A stretch of 64,000 bases of DNA from Kiritimatiellia bacterium (GCA_028716365.1 JAQUPZ010000001.1:248001-312000); one strand, 5' to 3'; positions 8,711 through 18,367 are shown, counted from the first letter of the stretch. Numbers and translations are program-made. The notes: a model not told the origin generated them from the sequence alone.

Positions 8711-9958
8711 ATGCGATTTGTTTCCATGGCTTTCAAAAACCTGCGGCGACGACCGGTACGATCGGTGCTGACGATTGCCGGTGTGGCTCTCGCAGTAGCT
8801 GTTGCCGTCAGCCTTGCCGGTTTTAATATGGGATACCGGAATGCCATCGAAAGGAGCATTGACCGGCTTGGTTTCCAGGTGATGATCATGGCAAAGGGCT
8901 GTCCTTACGAGGCCGCCACAATGATGCTGAAAGGCGGAACCGGCCTGCTCTATCTGCCGGCCGATACGCTCAACAAAGTGCGCAGTGATCCAGACATCGG
9001 GAGTATCACGCCGATCTTTATCGGACTGGCGGAGAAGGAAGCAAGCAGTATAAGTGACAGTTCCGGGGGTGCTTTCGCGATATTCGCCGGTATCGAAGTT
9101 CAAAGTTACATGGAGATGAAACCGTGGCTGGAATTTGAAACCGGCCGGGGGTTCGATGGCGGGCGCTGGTTTGGTGCGGAATCTGAAGACGAAGTGGTGA
9201 TGGGTTATGAATCCGCCACTTACGAACAGAGGAAGGTAGGTGACAAGTTCATCGCTACTATCTCGCCGCAGGGCCAGAGCAAGCCTGTTCAAAAAACCTT
9301 CAAAATTGCCGGTATCCTGAAGCGCACGGGAACGCAGGACGATGGCACCGTTTTCCTGCCGCTGAAGACGGCTCAGAAGCTGTTCAACCGTCCTGATGAA
9401 CTCACCATTCTTGGCATCAAGATGAAGCAATTTAGCGGTGCGAAACTGCAGGAATTCGAGTCGCGCTGGGTCAGTCTGCCGGCTGTGCAGGTTGTCAGTT
9501 TACAGCAGGTAAAGAGTACGCTGGTGATGCTCGTCGGCACGGCCCAGACTATGATTGCCGCAGTGACAATCATTGCGGTCATTGTTGCCCTGATTGGCGT
9601 GATCAACGCGATCCTGATGAGTGTATACGAACGCACTGGCGAGATTGGCGTGATGAAAGCCATCGGGGCGTTCCGCGGCGATATCTTCCAGCTTATCTGG
9701 CTCGAAACGCTTGTCATCTGTATCATTGGCGCCGTTGCGGGCACGATACTTGCCATTGCGGGCTCGCATCTCGTTGAATCGGCGATAAAGAAACTTATCA
9801 ACCTGGGGGTCCAGGGCAGTATTGTTCTTATCAACTGGCAGATAGTTGCCGGTGTCCTGCTGGGGGCAATAATTGTTGGATTCTTCGCCGGGCTTTATCC
9901 CGCCTGGCGGGCGGCTTCAATGCACCCAATAGACGCGATACGCGAAGGCATGGACTGA
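8711..9958 (+). CDS. ABC transporter permease, MacB/FtsX (LolC-like) family
   Basis: The protein of about 415 residues has the MacB/FtsX layout: N-terminal membrane helix after FKNLRRRPVRSVLTIAGVALAVAVAVS, a large periplasmic domain (about 45-265), then three C-terminal helices (MIAAVTIIAVIVALIGVINAIL, LETLVICIIGAVAGTILAIAG, WQIVAGVLLGAIIVGFFAGLYPAW). The motif ERTGEIGVMKAIGA is diagnostic of this superfamily. The family moves substrates from the periplasmic side rather than through the membrane. ATG 8711 has AGAGGTGA as ribosome site; a GTG at 8705 overlapping the previous stop is the alternative. The stop overlaps the ATPase start in TGATG. No MacA-type adaptor is encoded nearby. Confidence 0.88.
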   Translation: MRFVSMAFKNLRRRPVRSVLTIAGVALAVAVAVSLAGFNMGYRNAIERSIDRLGFQVMIMAKGCPYEAATMMLKGGTGLLYLPADTLNKVRSDPDIGSITPIFIGLAEKEASSISDSSGGAFAIFAGIEVQSYMEMKPWLEFETGRGFDGGRWFGAESEDEVVMGYESATYEQRKVGDKFIATISPQGQSKPVQKTFKIAGILKRTGTQDDGTVFLPLKTAQKLFNRPDELTILGIKMKQFSGAKLQEFESRWVSLPAVQVVSLQQVKSTLVMLVGTAQTMIAAVTIIAVIVALIGVINAILMSVYERTGEIGVMKAIGAFRGDIFQLIWLETLVICIIGAVAGTILAIAGSHLVESAIKKLINLGVQGSIVLINWQIVAGVLLGAIIVGFFAGLYPAWRAASMHPIDAIREGMD

Positions 9959-10656
9959 TGGAAAACAGGAAAACAATCATAGAGGGCAGGGGACTTGAAC
10001 GTTACTACCACCGTGGCAACGAAACGGTGAAAGCCGTCGATGGTATAAATATCGATATCCGTACGGGCGAAATGGTTTCGGTACTCGGTCCATCCGGTTC
10101 CGGCAAGACAACGCTCGTACACCTGCTTTCATGTCTTGATGTGCCTACAGGAGGAACGTTGTCGGTTGAAGGAACGGCCGTGACTGGTCTTTCAGAAGAT
10201 GAGCTGGCCGGTGTCCGGAGAAAAACCATGGGCTTTGTCTTCCAGAAATTTTACCTGCTCCCGACTCTCACGGTGGCTGAAAACGTGGAACTGCCGCTTT
10301 TGTTCCTCAGGGAAAAACCGGATCGTGCCTTAACTTTGGATACTTTGCGCAAAGTCGGACTTGAAGACCGCGCAAACCATCTTCCAAACGAACTGTCGGG
10401 CGGCCAGATGCAGAGAGCAGCAATCGCACGGGCGTTGATTATAAAACCGCGGCTTCTTATTGCCGATGAACCTACAGGTAACCTTGATTCCGCTAACTCC
10501 AAAAGCATCTTTGATCTGTTCAGGAACCTGGTCCGTGACCAGGGAATAAGTATTCTGATTACAACTCACAACCTTGCGTTGGGTTATCTCGCCGACCGTA
10601 TCATCACGCTTCAGGACGGAAAAGTCCTGAAGGAGGAAAGGCAACCGATCAAGTGA
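9958..10656 (+). CDS. ABC transporter ATP-binding protein, MacB/LolD type
   Basis: The 232-residue ATPase has Walker A GPSGSGKTT, Q-loop VFQKFYLLPTLTVAENVELPL, signature LSGGQMQR, Walker B LLIADEPTGNLD and the switch His in TTHN. The LPTLTVAENVELPL wording is typical of MacB/LolD/FtsE-like ATPases that pair with FtsX-type permeases. Its start codon overlaps the permease stop (TGATG), so the two are translationally coupled. The 3' end overlaps the end of the convergent bioA gene by eight bases. Confidence 0.93.
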   Translation: MENRKTIIEGRGLERYYHRGNETVKAVDGINIDIRTGEMVSVLGPSGSGKTTLVHLLSCLDVPTGGTLSVEGTAVTGLSEDELAGVRRKTMGFVFQKFYLLPTLTVAENVELPLLFLREKPDRALTLDTLRKVGLEDRANHLPNELSGGQMQRAAIARALIIKPRLLIADEPTGNLDSANSKSIFDLFRNLVRDQGISILITTHNLALGYLADRIITLQDGKVLKEERQPIK

Positions 10657-11992
10657 TATAAGCCTTTTCTTCTAATATCTTTCGCAGCAGCGAGACAGTT
10701 GATGAAACAATCTTTTTCGGGGTAACCAGTGGCAGCATCAGGTAGATCACATTGCCCAGCGGGCGGACAAGAATTTTACTTTTTAGCATTTCTTTCCTTA
10801 TATAGAGAGCGATCTGGATACCTTTTGAGCCTCCAAGCTCAACCGCACCGATCATGCCGAGACATCTGACATCAAGCACATTTGGCAGGTCCCGCAGTTT
10901 CGACATCTTCTTTGCAAGCAATTTGCTTGTTACTGCCACCCTTGCCACGATGTTTTCGTCTTTATAAACTTTGAGTGTTTCCAGTGCTGCAGCACAGGCT
11001 ATCGGATTACCCGCAAAAGTGTGGCCATGATAGAAGGTATGATCATCAGGTGTGTCGGAAAACGTTTTGAAGATCTTCTCTTTAACAACTGTTGCGCTGA
11101 TTGGCAGATAGCCGGCCGACATTGCCTTGCCGATGCAGACGATATCAGGATCTATCTGTGCATGTTCGAAGGCGAACATTTTTCCAGTTCGACCGTAACC
11201 AACTGCAATTTCATCAGCGATGAGCAGAACGTTATACTTTTTACACAGAGAAGCGAGTTTCTGGAGATATCTGGGTGAATAGATTCTCATCCCTGCTGCA
11301 CACTGGCACAGTGGTTCGACAATCACCGCCGCAAGTTTAGAAGAATGTTTCTGGAAAATCTTTTCCATGGAAGTAAAACATTCGACCTTACAGGTTTCAG
11401 GCTTCTTGCCGTGAATACAGGTTCCGCAGCATGGCGATTCGGCACGGAATACCGGGAAGAGCAGGGGATCATATTGTTTGTGGAATTGTTCCAGTTTTCC
11501 AACCGAGACAGCGCCAAGTGTGTCACCGTGGTAGGCATTTTCCAGAGAGACGAATTTGTTTTTCTCTGGACGACCAATGTTATGCCAGTATTGCAATGAA
11601 ATTTTCAGTGCGGCCTCAACTGCGCTCGCTCCGTCGCTTGCAAACAACACACGCCGTTTTCGATTCGGAAATAATTTGACCAGTTCTGATGCCAGTTCTA
11701 TTGCCGGCGGATGCGAGAGGTTACCCAAGATACTGTGCTGAAGTTTTTTTGCCTGCTTATTGATCGCAGAAACGATGCGTGGGTGATTATGTCCCAACGC
11801 ACAGGCCCACCACGATGATATGGCATCCAGCCATCGGTTCCCGTCGGTATCATAGAGGTAAATTCCTTTTCCGCGTATTATGACCGGAAAATCTTCCCTG
11901 TTGATGGAGGAAAACTTCGTGTATGGGTGCCAGATACACGAGCGGTCAGCCTGCCTGTATTGCTTCGAATTCATTGCCGGATATTCAATCAT
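10649..11992 (-). CDS. bioA: Adenosylmethionine-8-amino-7-oxononanoate aminotransferase
   Basis: BioA converts 8-amino-7-oxononanoate (KAPA) to 7,8-diaminopelargonate using SAM as amino donor and PLP as cofactor. The 447-residue protein has the class III aminotransferase plan: IWHPYTKFSS near residue 20, substrate-pocket SSWW at 59-62, LIADEIAVGYGRTG with the PLP Asp260, and the Schiff-base lysine Lys289 in GKAMSAGYLPIS. FYHGHTFAGNP is also typical. A cysteine-rich insert (CCGTCIHGKKPETCKVEC, about 188-205) is present. The start could be ATG 11992 or the ATG of MNSKQ 18 bases later. It lies about 6.4 kb from the other bio genes. Confidence 0.94.
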   Translation of the reverse strand: MIEYPAMNSKQYRQADRSCIWHPYTKFSSINREDFPVIIRGKGIYLYDTDGNRWLDAISSWWACALGHNHPRIVSAINKQAKKLQHSILGNLSHPPAIELASELVKLFPNRKRRVLFASDGASAVEAALKISLQYWHNIGRPEKNKFVSLENAYHGDTLGAVSVGKLEQFHKQYDPLLFPVFRAESPCCGTCIHGKKPETCKVECFTSMEKIFQKHSSKLAAVIVEPLCQCAAGMRIYSPRYLQKLASLCKKYNVLLIADEIAVGYGRTGKMFAFEHAQIDPDIVCIGKAMSAGYLPISATVVKEKIFKTFSDTPDDHTFYHGHTFAGNPIACAAALETLKVYKDENIVARVAVTSKLLAKKMSKLRDLPNVLDVRCLGMIGAVELGGSKGIQIALYIRKEMLKSKILVRPLGNVIYLMLPLVTPKKIVSSTVSLLRKILEEKAYIT

Positions 11993-12028
11993 TTCCTGCT
12001 AATTCTGTCATTCTGATAATCAGAGTCA

Positions 12029-12064
12029 TTGGCGTTGACTTCTGTTGAATTTCTGATGCAGAAT
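12029..12064 (+). promoter_or_regulatory. Shared promoter-like element upstream of the GH51 gene
   Basis: The element begins TTGGCGTTGACTTCT and, 18 bases after TTGACT, ends in CAGAAT, which can be read as -35 and -10 hexamers. It starts 94 bases before the GH51 ATG. Ungapped alignment with elements at 33085 and 35381 shows conserved blocks at TTGGCGTTGAC, at a central AATT/AGTT and at the CAGAA end. Confidence 0.55.
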
Positions 12065-12122
12065 TATTCGGCAGGGAAATGAAATCAAACGCAGAGGAGT
12101 TATTTAATGGAGGAGACAGGAT

Positions 12123-14054
12123 ATGAAGCAAATGACTAAAATAGTGATTTTGGCATGCAGTATCGGGTTTGGTATGGTTGAACTCATTCTGGCACAGGTG
12201 CAGATCGATATCTCTAAAACACGGCCGCCGATTTCCAGCTACATTTACGGCCAGTTTATCGAGCACCTCGGGCGATGCATTTATGGCGGTATTTGGGCAG
12301 AAATGCTGGAGGACCGTAAATTCTATTTCCCGGTTACCGATGAATACAATCCTTACATCAAACTGAATGACCAGCCCTTCCCGGTGGTTGGTAGTTCGCC
12401 GTGGCAGGTCATGGGATCGGCCGGGTCTGTGACGATGGAGACCACACAACCGTTCGTCGGTATCCATACGCCGCAGGTTGCCGCCGGCAGCGGTCTTCGT
12501 CAAAAAGATCTAGGTCTTGTAAAAGGGAAAAAGTATGTGGGCTACATCTGGTTATGTGCGCCGAAGGGAAAAGGTGAGGTTAAGATCACACTTAAGGGAT
12601 CTGAAGGATGCACTGTGATCCGTAAAGTGGGAGATCGATACGCAAAACATGAGTTTAGTTTCAAGGCCATCGAATCGACAGATAAGGGCGAACTGGAAAT
12701 TGCTGTGACCGGCGCCGCCTGCCTCGTGGGAACAGTTTCATTAATGCCGGCGGACAACATCCGTGGTATGCGCGCTGATACCTTGGCAAAATTACGTGAA
12801 CTCAACGCCCCGATTTACCGGTGGCCGGGTGGCAATTTTACCAGCGGTTACGAGTGGCGCGACGGCATTGGTGACCGTGACCGCCGCCCGCCGCGGAAGA
12901 ACCCGGCATGGACTGGTGTTGAACATAATGATTTTGGCACCGACGAATTCATGGATTTTTGTCGCGAGATCAAAACTGAGCCACTTATCGTCGTCAACAC
13001 CGGCTTAGGTGGACCATATTCTGCCGGCCAGTGGGTTGAGTACGTCAACGGCGCGGCAACAACACCGATGGGCGCCATCCGTGCTGCCAATGGGAACAAA
13101 AAACCTTACTCGGTACGATGGTGGGGGATTGGTAACGAAATGTACGGCCCCTGGCAGCTTGGGTTCATGGCCCTTAATCATTACATCCTTAAGCACAACG
13201 AAACCGTAATGCGCATGAAAGCTATTGATTCATCGATCAAGGTTGTAGGTGTTGGTGCACTTGGTTTCAAGATCGAAAAACATTTTCCGAACGAGAAGCG
13301 TGACTGGACTACAGGCATGATGGAAAAGTGCGCGGACTCAATGGACTGGATCTCGGAGCATTTCTACTGCAATAAAAAGGACGACGTACCGGCACATGTC
13401 CGGCTGATACCCGATAACATCCATCGCATTGCAGAAGGTCACCGCAAACTGCGTGGTGAGATGCCGTCGCTTACCGGGAAGGACATACGCATTTCGATGG
13501 ACGAGTGGAATTACTGGTATGGCCCGCATTTGTACGGCGAGTTGGGTACGCGGTATTTTCTCAAGGACGCGCTCGGTATCGCGGCCGGCCTGCATGAATA
13601 TTTCCGCTGTACTGACATCATAGCTGCGGCTTTTTATGCACAGACGATCAACGTTATCGGCTGCATCAAGACCACGAAGACGGAGGCATTTCTCGATGCC
13701 ACTGCCCTTCCATTGATGCTGTACCGCCGGCACTTTGGCACACTGCCACTGGCGATAGAAGGCGAAGTAAAAGATATAGATGTTGCCGCTGCGCTAAGCG
13801 TTGATAGGAAGAAGATCACAATTGGCGTCGTCAACCCGCTTACGCAACCTGCCGAGGTGCCCGTAACTATAAAGGATTTGAAAGCGGCGGCAAATGGTCG
13901 CGTATGGACGATTACCGGCAGTGATCCACTGGCCTTCAATGAAGCGTCTGCGCCGATCCGTCTGGATGTTGTTGAGAAACCAGCTGGTTTTGATGGTACG
14001 CTCAAGGTCCCGCCACTCAGTATAAGCCTTTTCGAATTTCCCATTAAGAAATGA
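12123..14054 (+). CDS. Secreted alpha-L-arabinofuranosidase, GH51
   Basis: This 643-residue enzyme would release arabinofuranose from arabinan, arabinoxylan or arabinogalactan side chains. An N-terminal signal peptide (IVILACSIGFGMVELILAQ) directs export. ISSYIYGQFIEHLGRCIYGGIWAEML is the characteristic GH51 opening. A carbohydrate-binding-like jelly roll is inserted near 80-205, followed by the TIM barrel with WPGGNFTSGYEWRDGIG. The acid/base is Glu339 in GIGNEMYGPW and the nucleophile Glu461 in MDEWNYWYG. A C-terminal beta-sandwich follows, as usual for the family. ATG 12123 has GGAGGAGACAGG upstream. A putative promoter element lies about 60-95 bases before it. Confidence 0.93.
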   Translation: MKQMTKIVILACSIGFGMVELILAQVQIDISKTRPPISSYIYGQFIEHLGRCIYGGIWAEMLEDRKFYFPVTDEYNPYIKLNDQPFPVVGSSPWQVMGSAGSVTMETTQPFVGIHTPQVAAGSGLRQKDLGLVKGKKYVGYIWLCAPKGKGEVKITLKGSEGCTVIRKVGDRYAKHEFSFKAIESTDKGELEIAVTGAACLVGTVSLMPADNIRGMRADTLAKLRELNAPIYRWPGGNFTSGYEWRDGIGDRDRRPPRKNPAWTGVEHNDFGTDEFMDFCREIKTEPLIVVNTGLGGPYSAGQWVEYVNGAATTPMGAIRAANGNKKPYSVRWWGIGNEMYGPWQLGFMALNHYILKHNETVMRMKAIDSSIKVVGVGALGFKIEKHFPNEKRDWTTGMMEKCADSMDWISEHFYCNKKDDVPAHVRLIPDNIHRIAEGHRKLRGEMPSLTGKDIRISMDEWNYWYGPHLYGELGTRYFLKDALGIAAGLHEYFRCTDIIAAAFYAQTINVIGCIKTTKTEAFLDATALPLMLYRRHFGTLPLAIEGEVKDIDVAAALSVDRKKITIGVVNPLTQPAEVPVTIKDLKAAANGRVWTITGSDPLAFNEASAPIRLDVVEKPAGFDGTLKVPPLSISLFEFPIKK

Positions 14055-14074
14055 AAAATAATGGCTTGTACTGT

Positions 14075-16363
14075 TCAGGACTTGGCTTTCAGTTTCAGAA
14101 CGATGACTTCTTTTGCTGGAAGATCCAGTTGAATACTGTCCTTGTCTTCTGTGGTAGCTTTTCCGCAAAGGTTTTCAAACTTACCTGAGAACGGTACGGT
14201 ACCTTGTTGAGGACTATCGCTGAAATTAGCGGCAATCACATAGCGGACCTGATCGGCGCCGGTTACCTCTACAATTTTAAGAAGACTGTCGGGTTTAGCA
14301 TGAGAGACTGTCGCGGCTTGGAAGTCCACACCGATAACTGCGCCGATATCATACAGGACTTCGTTGGCGTTGTAGTATCGCTGCGTATCCAGGGCCGGTA
14401 TACTGATAACATCGCAATACAGGCTGGCGCCCGCTCCGCTGAATGTCATCGGGATGTTGTGAGCCATATTGGCGTTACGTGCGCCGGGGCGGAACAGTGA
14501 AACTCCATCGGCACCATAGATAACGCTGACATTGACTCGTCCATCGATCTGCAGATCTTTTCCGCAGGCAAGAACTTCGCGGACAGGATTTTCGCCGGTT
14601 CCTGCCCCGATGATCTTTCTATCTTTACCTTCGAAGCGATATGTTCGGATCCCATGGTTAAAAACGTCGTTGGGCATGTTGTAGTTAAGTCCCAGGATCT
14701 GATTGATAAAAACCGGCCTTGTCGTAGTGGCGTGTTGAAGAATCACAGTAGTCGCGTCGTCAGGAAGCGCCACCATGGCGGTGTGGACCAGGGCCACTTC
14801 TTCCCGGGACGATCCTTCCCCGGGATTGGCAGAGGCATCCCATCTGTAATTGCCACAGGTGGCAAATCCCCCTTCGAACGTATGCAGAACATATTTCTTA
14901 TCAGGTATGGCCTCGAAGTTGCATCCTGTACCTTTTATCAGACCTGCCAGATTCCATTGCCACTCAACCATATCGGAGCGGTTGGCGGGAACCACAGTGC
15001 CACACGGACGTTGTGCCGATTTCCAAACCCAGCTTGCTAAACGACGCTGACCCTTGACCATTACAGCGCCATGAAATTCGTCCGACCATGCCTTAAGTGG
15101 ACTGAAATTGGTTGATTTGGTTGGTTTCTTCCGGGCGAGCAGACGCCTATAGTAAGCACCCATCGACATTGAAGCGGCCCTGTCACCTTCCAGCCGGCAG
15201 TAGTAGAACGGCGAGACATCCCTCAACTTGGCCAGACGACCACTGAGAAATGCGCCATCCGGATTATTGTTCTGTTCACCGGCAACTATCTTGAGCCAGC
15301 TATCTTCAAATTTCGTTGCATCAGGATCACCAAAATGATCGGTGATCATCAGCCAAGCAGGTATTGTATAATCCTGGCAATAACAATAACGCATACGCGT
15401 GTCGCCGCCGATCCGCCACAAGCGGCCGTCACCGAACGTCAGGCTCTTGGTCAATTCCCAGAGCTTGTCGCAGTGATGATAGAGTTCCTCAGGGATCGGG
15501 ATTCCGTTGTCCAAACAGAAAAAGTGAAGCATGGCGATGTTGGAGAGGCAGATTTCCATGTAACCGAGATTCAGATAGCCGTGGTGGTTAAGACCGTAAT
15601 TCTCTGTATAGTTTGGGCCAACATGCCAATGTTTGAGTTGGCGCCCGGAATAGATTGTTTCGCTTGTTGCATCCGACGGGATGGAAATGCCATTGAGGAG
15701 GAGTGACGAGGCTTTCTCCCTGTATTTTGCTGCATGTGGCGCATCAGGATAAAGTAAGGCAGTTCGGTAGAGCATAGCGCCGTTCCAGATGTTACTTTCC
15801 GGTTTGTTCTTGCCGGTAGCTGCATCTATTGCTCCAACTACGGGATAGCCTTTCAGCAGAAAATCGCATTCTGCTATCAGTACGTTACGCATGCGTTGAC
15901 GGTCATCATCGGTTAACCAGGGCTTCAGGGCGGTGAATGCATGGGACATACGTTCCAGCGCAAGGCCGCTGATCCAGCTATAGCCCCAACCCTGGCCTGT
16001 GGTACAATTTGTGTCACCGCTCTTATGGGTATGCAGGACATAGCGTAACATTTTCAGGGCCCGCAGGCGAAGTTGTTCACGTGTCTCCCCAGCTCGGTTC
16101 TCGTCCAGTTCCGGCGCTGTTGCCAGCACCGCGATGGCGGCAAAGGCAGTGCAATGCGCCTGTACGGCCCAGTTCTCATGACCGCCTGTGCTATAGTAAA
16201 GTATGTTGTCGTTTCCCGGAACTTCATGAGTCCATTTCCGGGCTGTTGAATTCCATTTTTCAAGGACGCGAATATAATCCTCTGACGTCGCCGCCGATAA
16301 TGAGTGGCACAGCAGCGCCGTTACAATGGAGATAATTCCGCTGATTCTTATGAATGTTGACAT
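14075..16363 (-). CDS. Exported alpha/alpha-barrel-type polysaccharide-active enzyme, family unassigned
   Basis: The product of about 762 residues has a signal peptide (IRISGIISIVTALLCHSLSAAT). I chose ATG 16363 because AAGGAA lies eight bases upstream; a TTG lies seven codons earlier. The N-terminal half is helical with WSTxG- and Trp/His-rich repeats (GGHENWAVQAHC, GQGWGYSWISGLALERMSHAF, YTENYGLNHHGYLNLGYMEI). The C-terminal half is beta-rich (residues about 420-760). This alpha/alpha-toroid plus beta-sandwich plan is that of heparinase II/III, alginate and chondroitin lyases and of some hydrolases. The Asn-Tyr/His-His cluster in YGLNHHGY could be catalytic. I could not match it to a named PL or GH family. 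It is flanked by a GH51 enzyme and a sulfatase, which supports a role on sulfated or uronic polysaccharide. Confidence 0.68.
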   Translation of the reverse strand: MSTFIRISGIISIVTALLCHSLSAATSEDYIRVLEKWNSTARKWTHEVPGNDNILYYSTGGHENWAVQAHCTAFAAIAVLATAPELDENRAGETREQLRLRALKMLRYVLHTHKSGDTNCTTGQGWGYSWISGLALERMSHAFTALKPWLTDDDRQRMRNVLIAECDFLLKGYPVVGAIDAATGKNKPESNIWNGAMLYRTALLYPDAPHAAKYREKASSLLLNGISIPSDATSETIYSGRQLKHWHVGPNYTENYGLNHHGYLNLGYMEICLSNIAMLHFFCLDNGIPIPEELYHHCDKLWELTKSLTFGDGRLWRIGGDTRMRYCYCQDYTIPAWLMITDHFGDPDATKFEDSWLKIVAGEQNNNPDGAFLSGRLAKLRDVSPFYYCRLEGDRAASMSMGAYYRRLLARKKPTKSTNFSPLKAWSDEFHGAVMVKGQRRLASWVWKSAQRPCGTVVPANRSDMVEWQWNLAGLIKGTGCNFEAIPDKKYVLHTFEGGFATCGNYRWDASANPGEGSSREEVALVHTAMVALPDDATTVILQHATTTRPVFINQILGLNYNMPNDVFNHGIRTYRFEGKDRKIIGAGTGENPVREVLACGKDLQIDGRVNVSVIYGADGVSLFRPGARNANMAHNIPMTFSGAGASLYCDVISIPALDTQRYYNANEVLYDIGAVIGVDFQAATVSHAKPDSLLKIVEVTGADQVRYVIAANFSDSPQQGTVPFSGKFENLCGKATTEDKDSIQLDLPAKEVIVLKLKAKS

Positions 16364-16444
16364 GTTATTGTTCCTTCCTGTCAATAGTCGGTAAACCTGC
16401 TGTTTACCGTTATGAAACCAAGTTAGTTAAAAATCATTTCCGGT

Positions 16445-17863
16445 TTAGTGCTTACTTGCGTCGTAGAATTTTTCCCTGTGCTTGTTGGCTAACACTTGAA
16501 GCCTTGAAGTAATTTCGGGATATTTGTCGATTACATTTGTTGTTTCCAGGGGATCATTCTCCATGTCAAAAAGTGAAAGCCCGATCCGCTTTTGCTCATA
16601 TATACCCGGCTGACCATCGTTACCGGCTTTTACCAGGGAGCGATACTGATGCGGCACGTGAAGTTTCCATCTGCCATCGCCGCTGAACAACCCCTCAAAT
16701 GTATTCCCGGTGGAAAAAGCGTAGTACTCGTGTGGATTCGTTGTGTCACCCCGGCCGGTTATCAAATCCCAGAGGTTTTTACCGTCAATCGGGTTCTCTG
16801 GAAGCCTGGCGCCTGCCAGGTGGGCCAGTGTCGGCAAAATGTCTATCGTGCAGATCATTTTCTGCGACACGGTGCCCGGTATGATTTTTCCGGGATACTT
16901 CATGATACACGCACTGCGGGTTCCGCCATCAAAGCCCGTTCCTTTTGCCTCACGGTAAGGCGTTTTGCCTGCATGATTCCCGTAAGAAATCCATGGTCCG
17001 TTGTCCGAGGAAAAGATTACCAGCGTATTGTCCTCAACGCCGGCTTTCTTGAGCGTATTCATGATCTGGCCCACAGACCAGTCTATTTCCATCATGACGT
17101 CGCCATACAGGCCCGTTCCCGACTTGCCCCGGAATTTACTGCTGCAGAAAATTGGAACATGCGGCATACTGTGCGGTATATAGAGAAAGAATGGCTTGTC
17201 CTTTTTACGTTTGATGAAATCCACCGCGTGTTCGGTGTACCAGGTTGTGAGATGCTCCTGGTGTTCCCTGGATACATCTTCGATGGTAATTTTTCCGTTC
17301 TCCCAAAACTGGAGCGGAAACTTATCGAAACCACGGGTACCAGGGTGAAATCTCCACATGTCATTGGAATACATCAGCCCGCAGGATTCATCGAATCCGC
17401 GTGCAGGCGGCCGAGTATCCGTCTCATCACCTATGTGCCATTTTCCGAAAACGGCGGTCTGATAGCCGGTGGTTTTCAATACCTGGGCTATTGTTGCCCA
17501 TTTTGGATCCATGCCGCGTACCCGTGGGCCGTGCGCACCCACCAGCTTGGTTCGCTCAGGGTAACAGCCGGTAAGTAATGCGCCGCGTGAAGCTGAACAA
17601 ACAGCCTGCGGGACGTGGAAGTTATGAAAGCAGCATCCTTCAGCGGCGAGTTGTTTAACGTTTGGGGTGTCATACGAAGGCTTTCCGAACGGCTTGAAGT
17701 CAGCCCACCCTGAATCATCGAGGAAAATGACAACAATATTTGGTCTCTTTCCCGTTTCGGTTGTGGCGTTCATTTGCGTGGTACAGCCTGAAAACGTTAA
17801 TTCAACAAGAGTTCCGAGCCCGGCTATTTTTAAAAAATCTCTTCGCGAAGGTATTGGATTCAT
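16445..17863 (-). CDS. Tat-exported sulfatase, formylglycine type (S1)
   Basis: The 472-residue sulfatase would remove sulfate esters from glycans. The active-site signature CSASRGALLTG starts at Cys89, the residue converted to formylglycine, with Arg93 in place. The metal-binding Asp pair is Asp49-Asp50 in IFLDDSGWADF; HSMPHVPIF and FSSDNGPWISYG give the later His and Asp/Asn ligands. The N-terminus SRRDFLKIAGLGTLVELTFSGC is a Tat signal ending in a possible lipobox, so it may be anchored. No formylglycine-generating enzyme is encoded in this window. It is downstream of the biotin operon on the same strand, 19 bases after the lipoprotein gene. Confidence 0.92.
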   Translation of the reverse strand: MNPIPSRRDFLKIAGLGTLVELTFSGCTTQMNATTETGKRPNIVVIFLDDSGWADFKPFGKPSYDTPNVKQLAAEGCCFHNFHVPQAVCSASRGALLTGCYPERTKLVGAHGPRVRGMDPKWATIAQVLKTTGYQTAVFGKWHIGDETDTRPPARGFDESCGLMYSNDMWRFHPGTRGFDKFPLQFWENGKITIEDVSREHQEHLTTWYTEHAVDFIKRKKDKPFFLYIPHSMPHVPIFCSSKFRGKSGTGLYGDVMMEIDWSVGQIMNTLKKAGVEDNTLVIFSSDNGPWISYGNHAGKTPYREAKGTGFDGGTRSACIMKYPGKIIPGTVSQKMICTIDILPTLAHLAGARLPENPIDGKNLWDLITGRGDTTNPHEYYAFSTGNTFEGLFSGDGRWKLHVPHQYRSLVKAGNDGQPGIYEQKRIGLSLFDMENDPLETTNVIDKYPEITSRLQVLANKHREKFYDASKH

Positions 17864-17882
17864 ACAGATAAAATTTCCTGTT

Positions 17883-18359
17883 TCACTTGATTCTTATGGA
17901 TTTAATACATTCCTGCAACTTGGGATCATTTTCCGGATACTGATCTTTCAATATTACAAACGAGATAACAGCAATTTTATCGCCCTTGTGTATGTACACC
18001 CTGACGAGCATATGACCTTCAGTCGTATTGCCGAGCGTTTTGATTACGTTGTGTCCGTTGATTGTCAACTTACTCTCTGAAATCAACTTATTACCGAATT
18101 CCTTCGACATCTGCTCCGCACACTTTTCAAAGGTTCGACCTTCAAGTCCCTCTTCCATTAATAATCCTGTATTGTCTCCCTTGTGGCACATTTCCGGATT
18201 ATCAAGTTTCCAGCCTTGTGGAATGTTCATTGAGATTCCCAATTCAGGTATTTCCATTGTTTTGCCGGTGATACTGGAATTGTTTCCACAACCAGAATAA
18301 AAAGACAGGATCAGAGACAACGACAGTACCAGAGATATGAGTTTTTCGGTTTTCTTCAT
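17883..18359 (-). CDS. Small predicted lipoprotein, PsbP/DcrB-like fold possible
   Basis: This 158-residue protein starts with a signal peptide ending in FYSGC, a plausible lipobox with Cys24. The mature domain opens MEIPELGISMNIPQGWKLD and ends in a Cys-containing helix (LQECIKSIRIK). This resembles small lipoproteins with a PsbP/DcrB-type fold, but I could not confirm that. AGGAG six bases before the ATG overlaps the bioD stop region, and only eight bases separate the genes, so it is the last gene of the biotin transcript. A role in biotin metabolism is not implied by the sequence itself. Confidence 0.65.
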   Translation of the reverse strand: MKKTEKLISLVLSLSLILSFYSGCGNNSSITGKTMEIPELGISMNIPQGWKLDNPEMCHKGDNTGLLMEEGLEGRTFEKCAEQMSKEFGNKLISESKLTINGHNVIKTLGNTTEGHMLVRVYIHKGDKIAVISFVILKDQYPENDPKLQECIKSIRIK

Positions 18360-18367
18360 TTTTTCTC

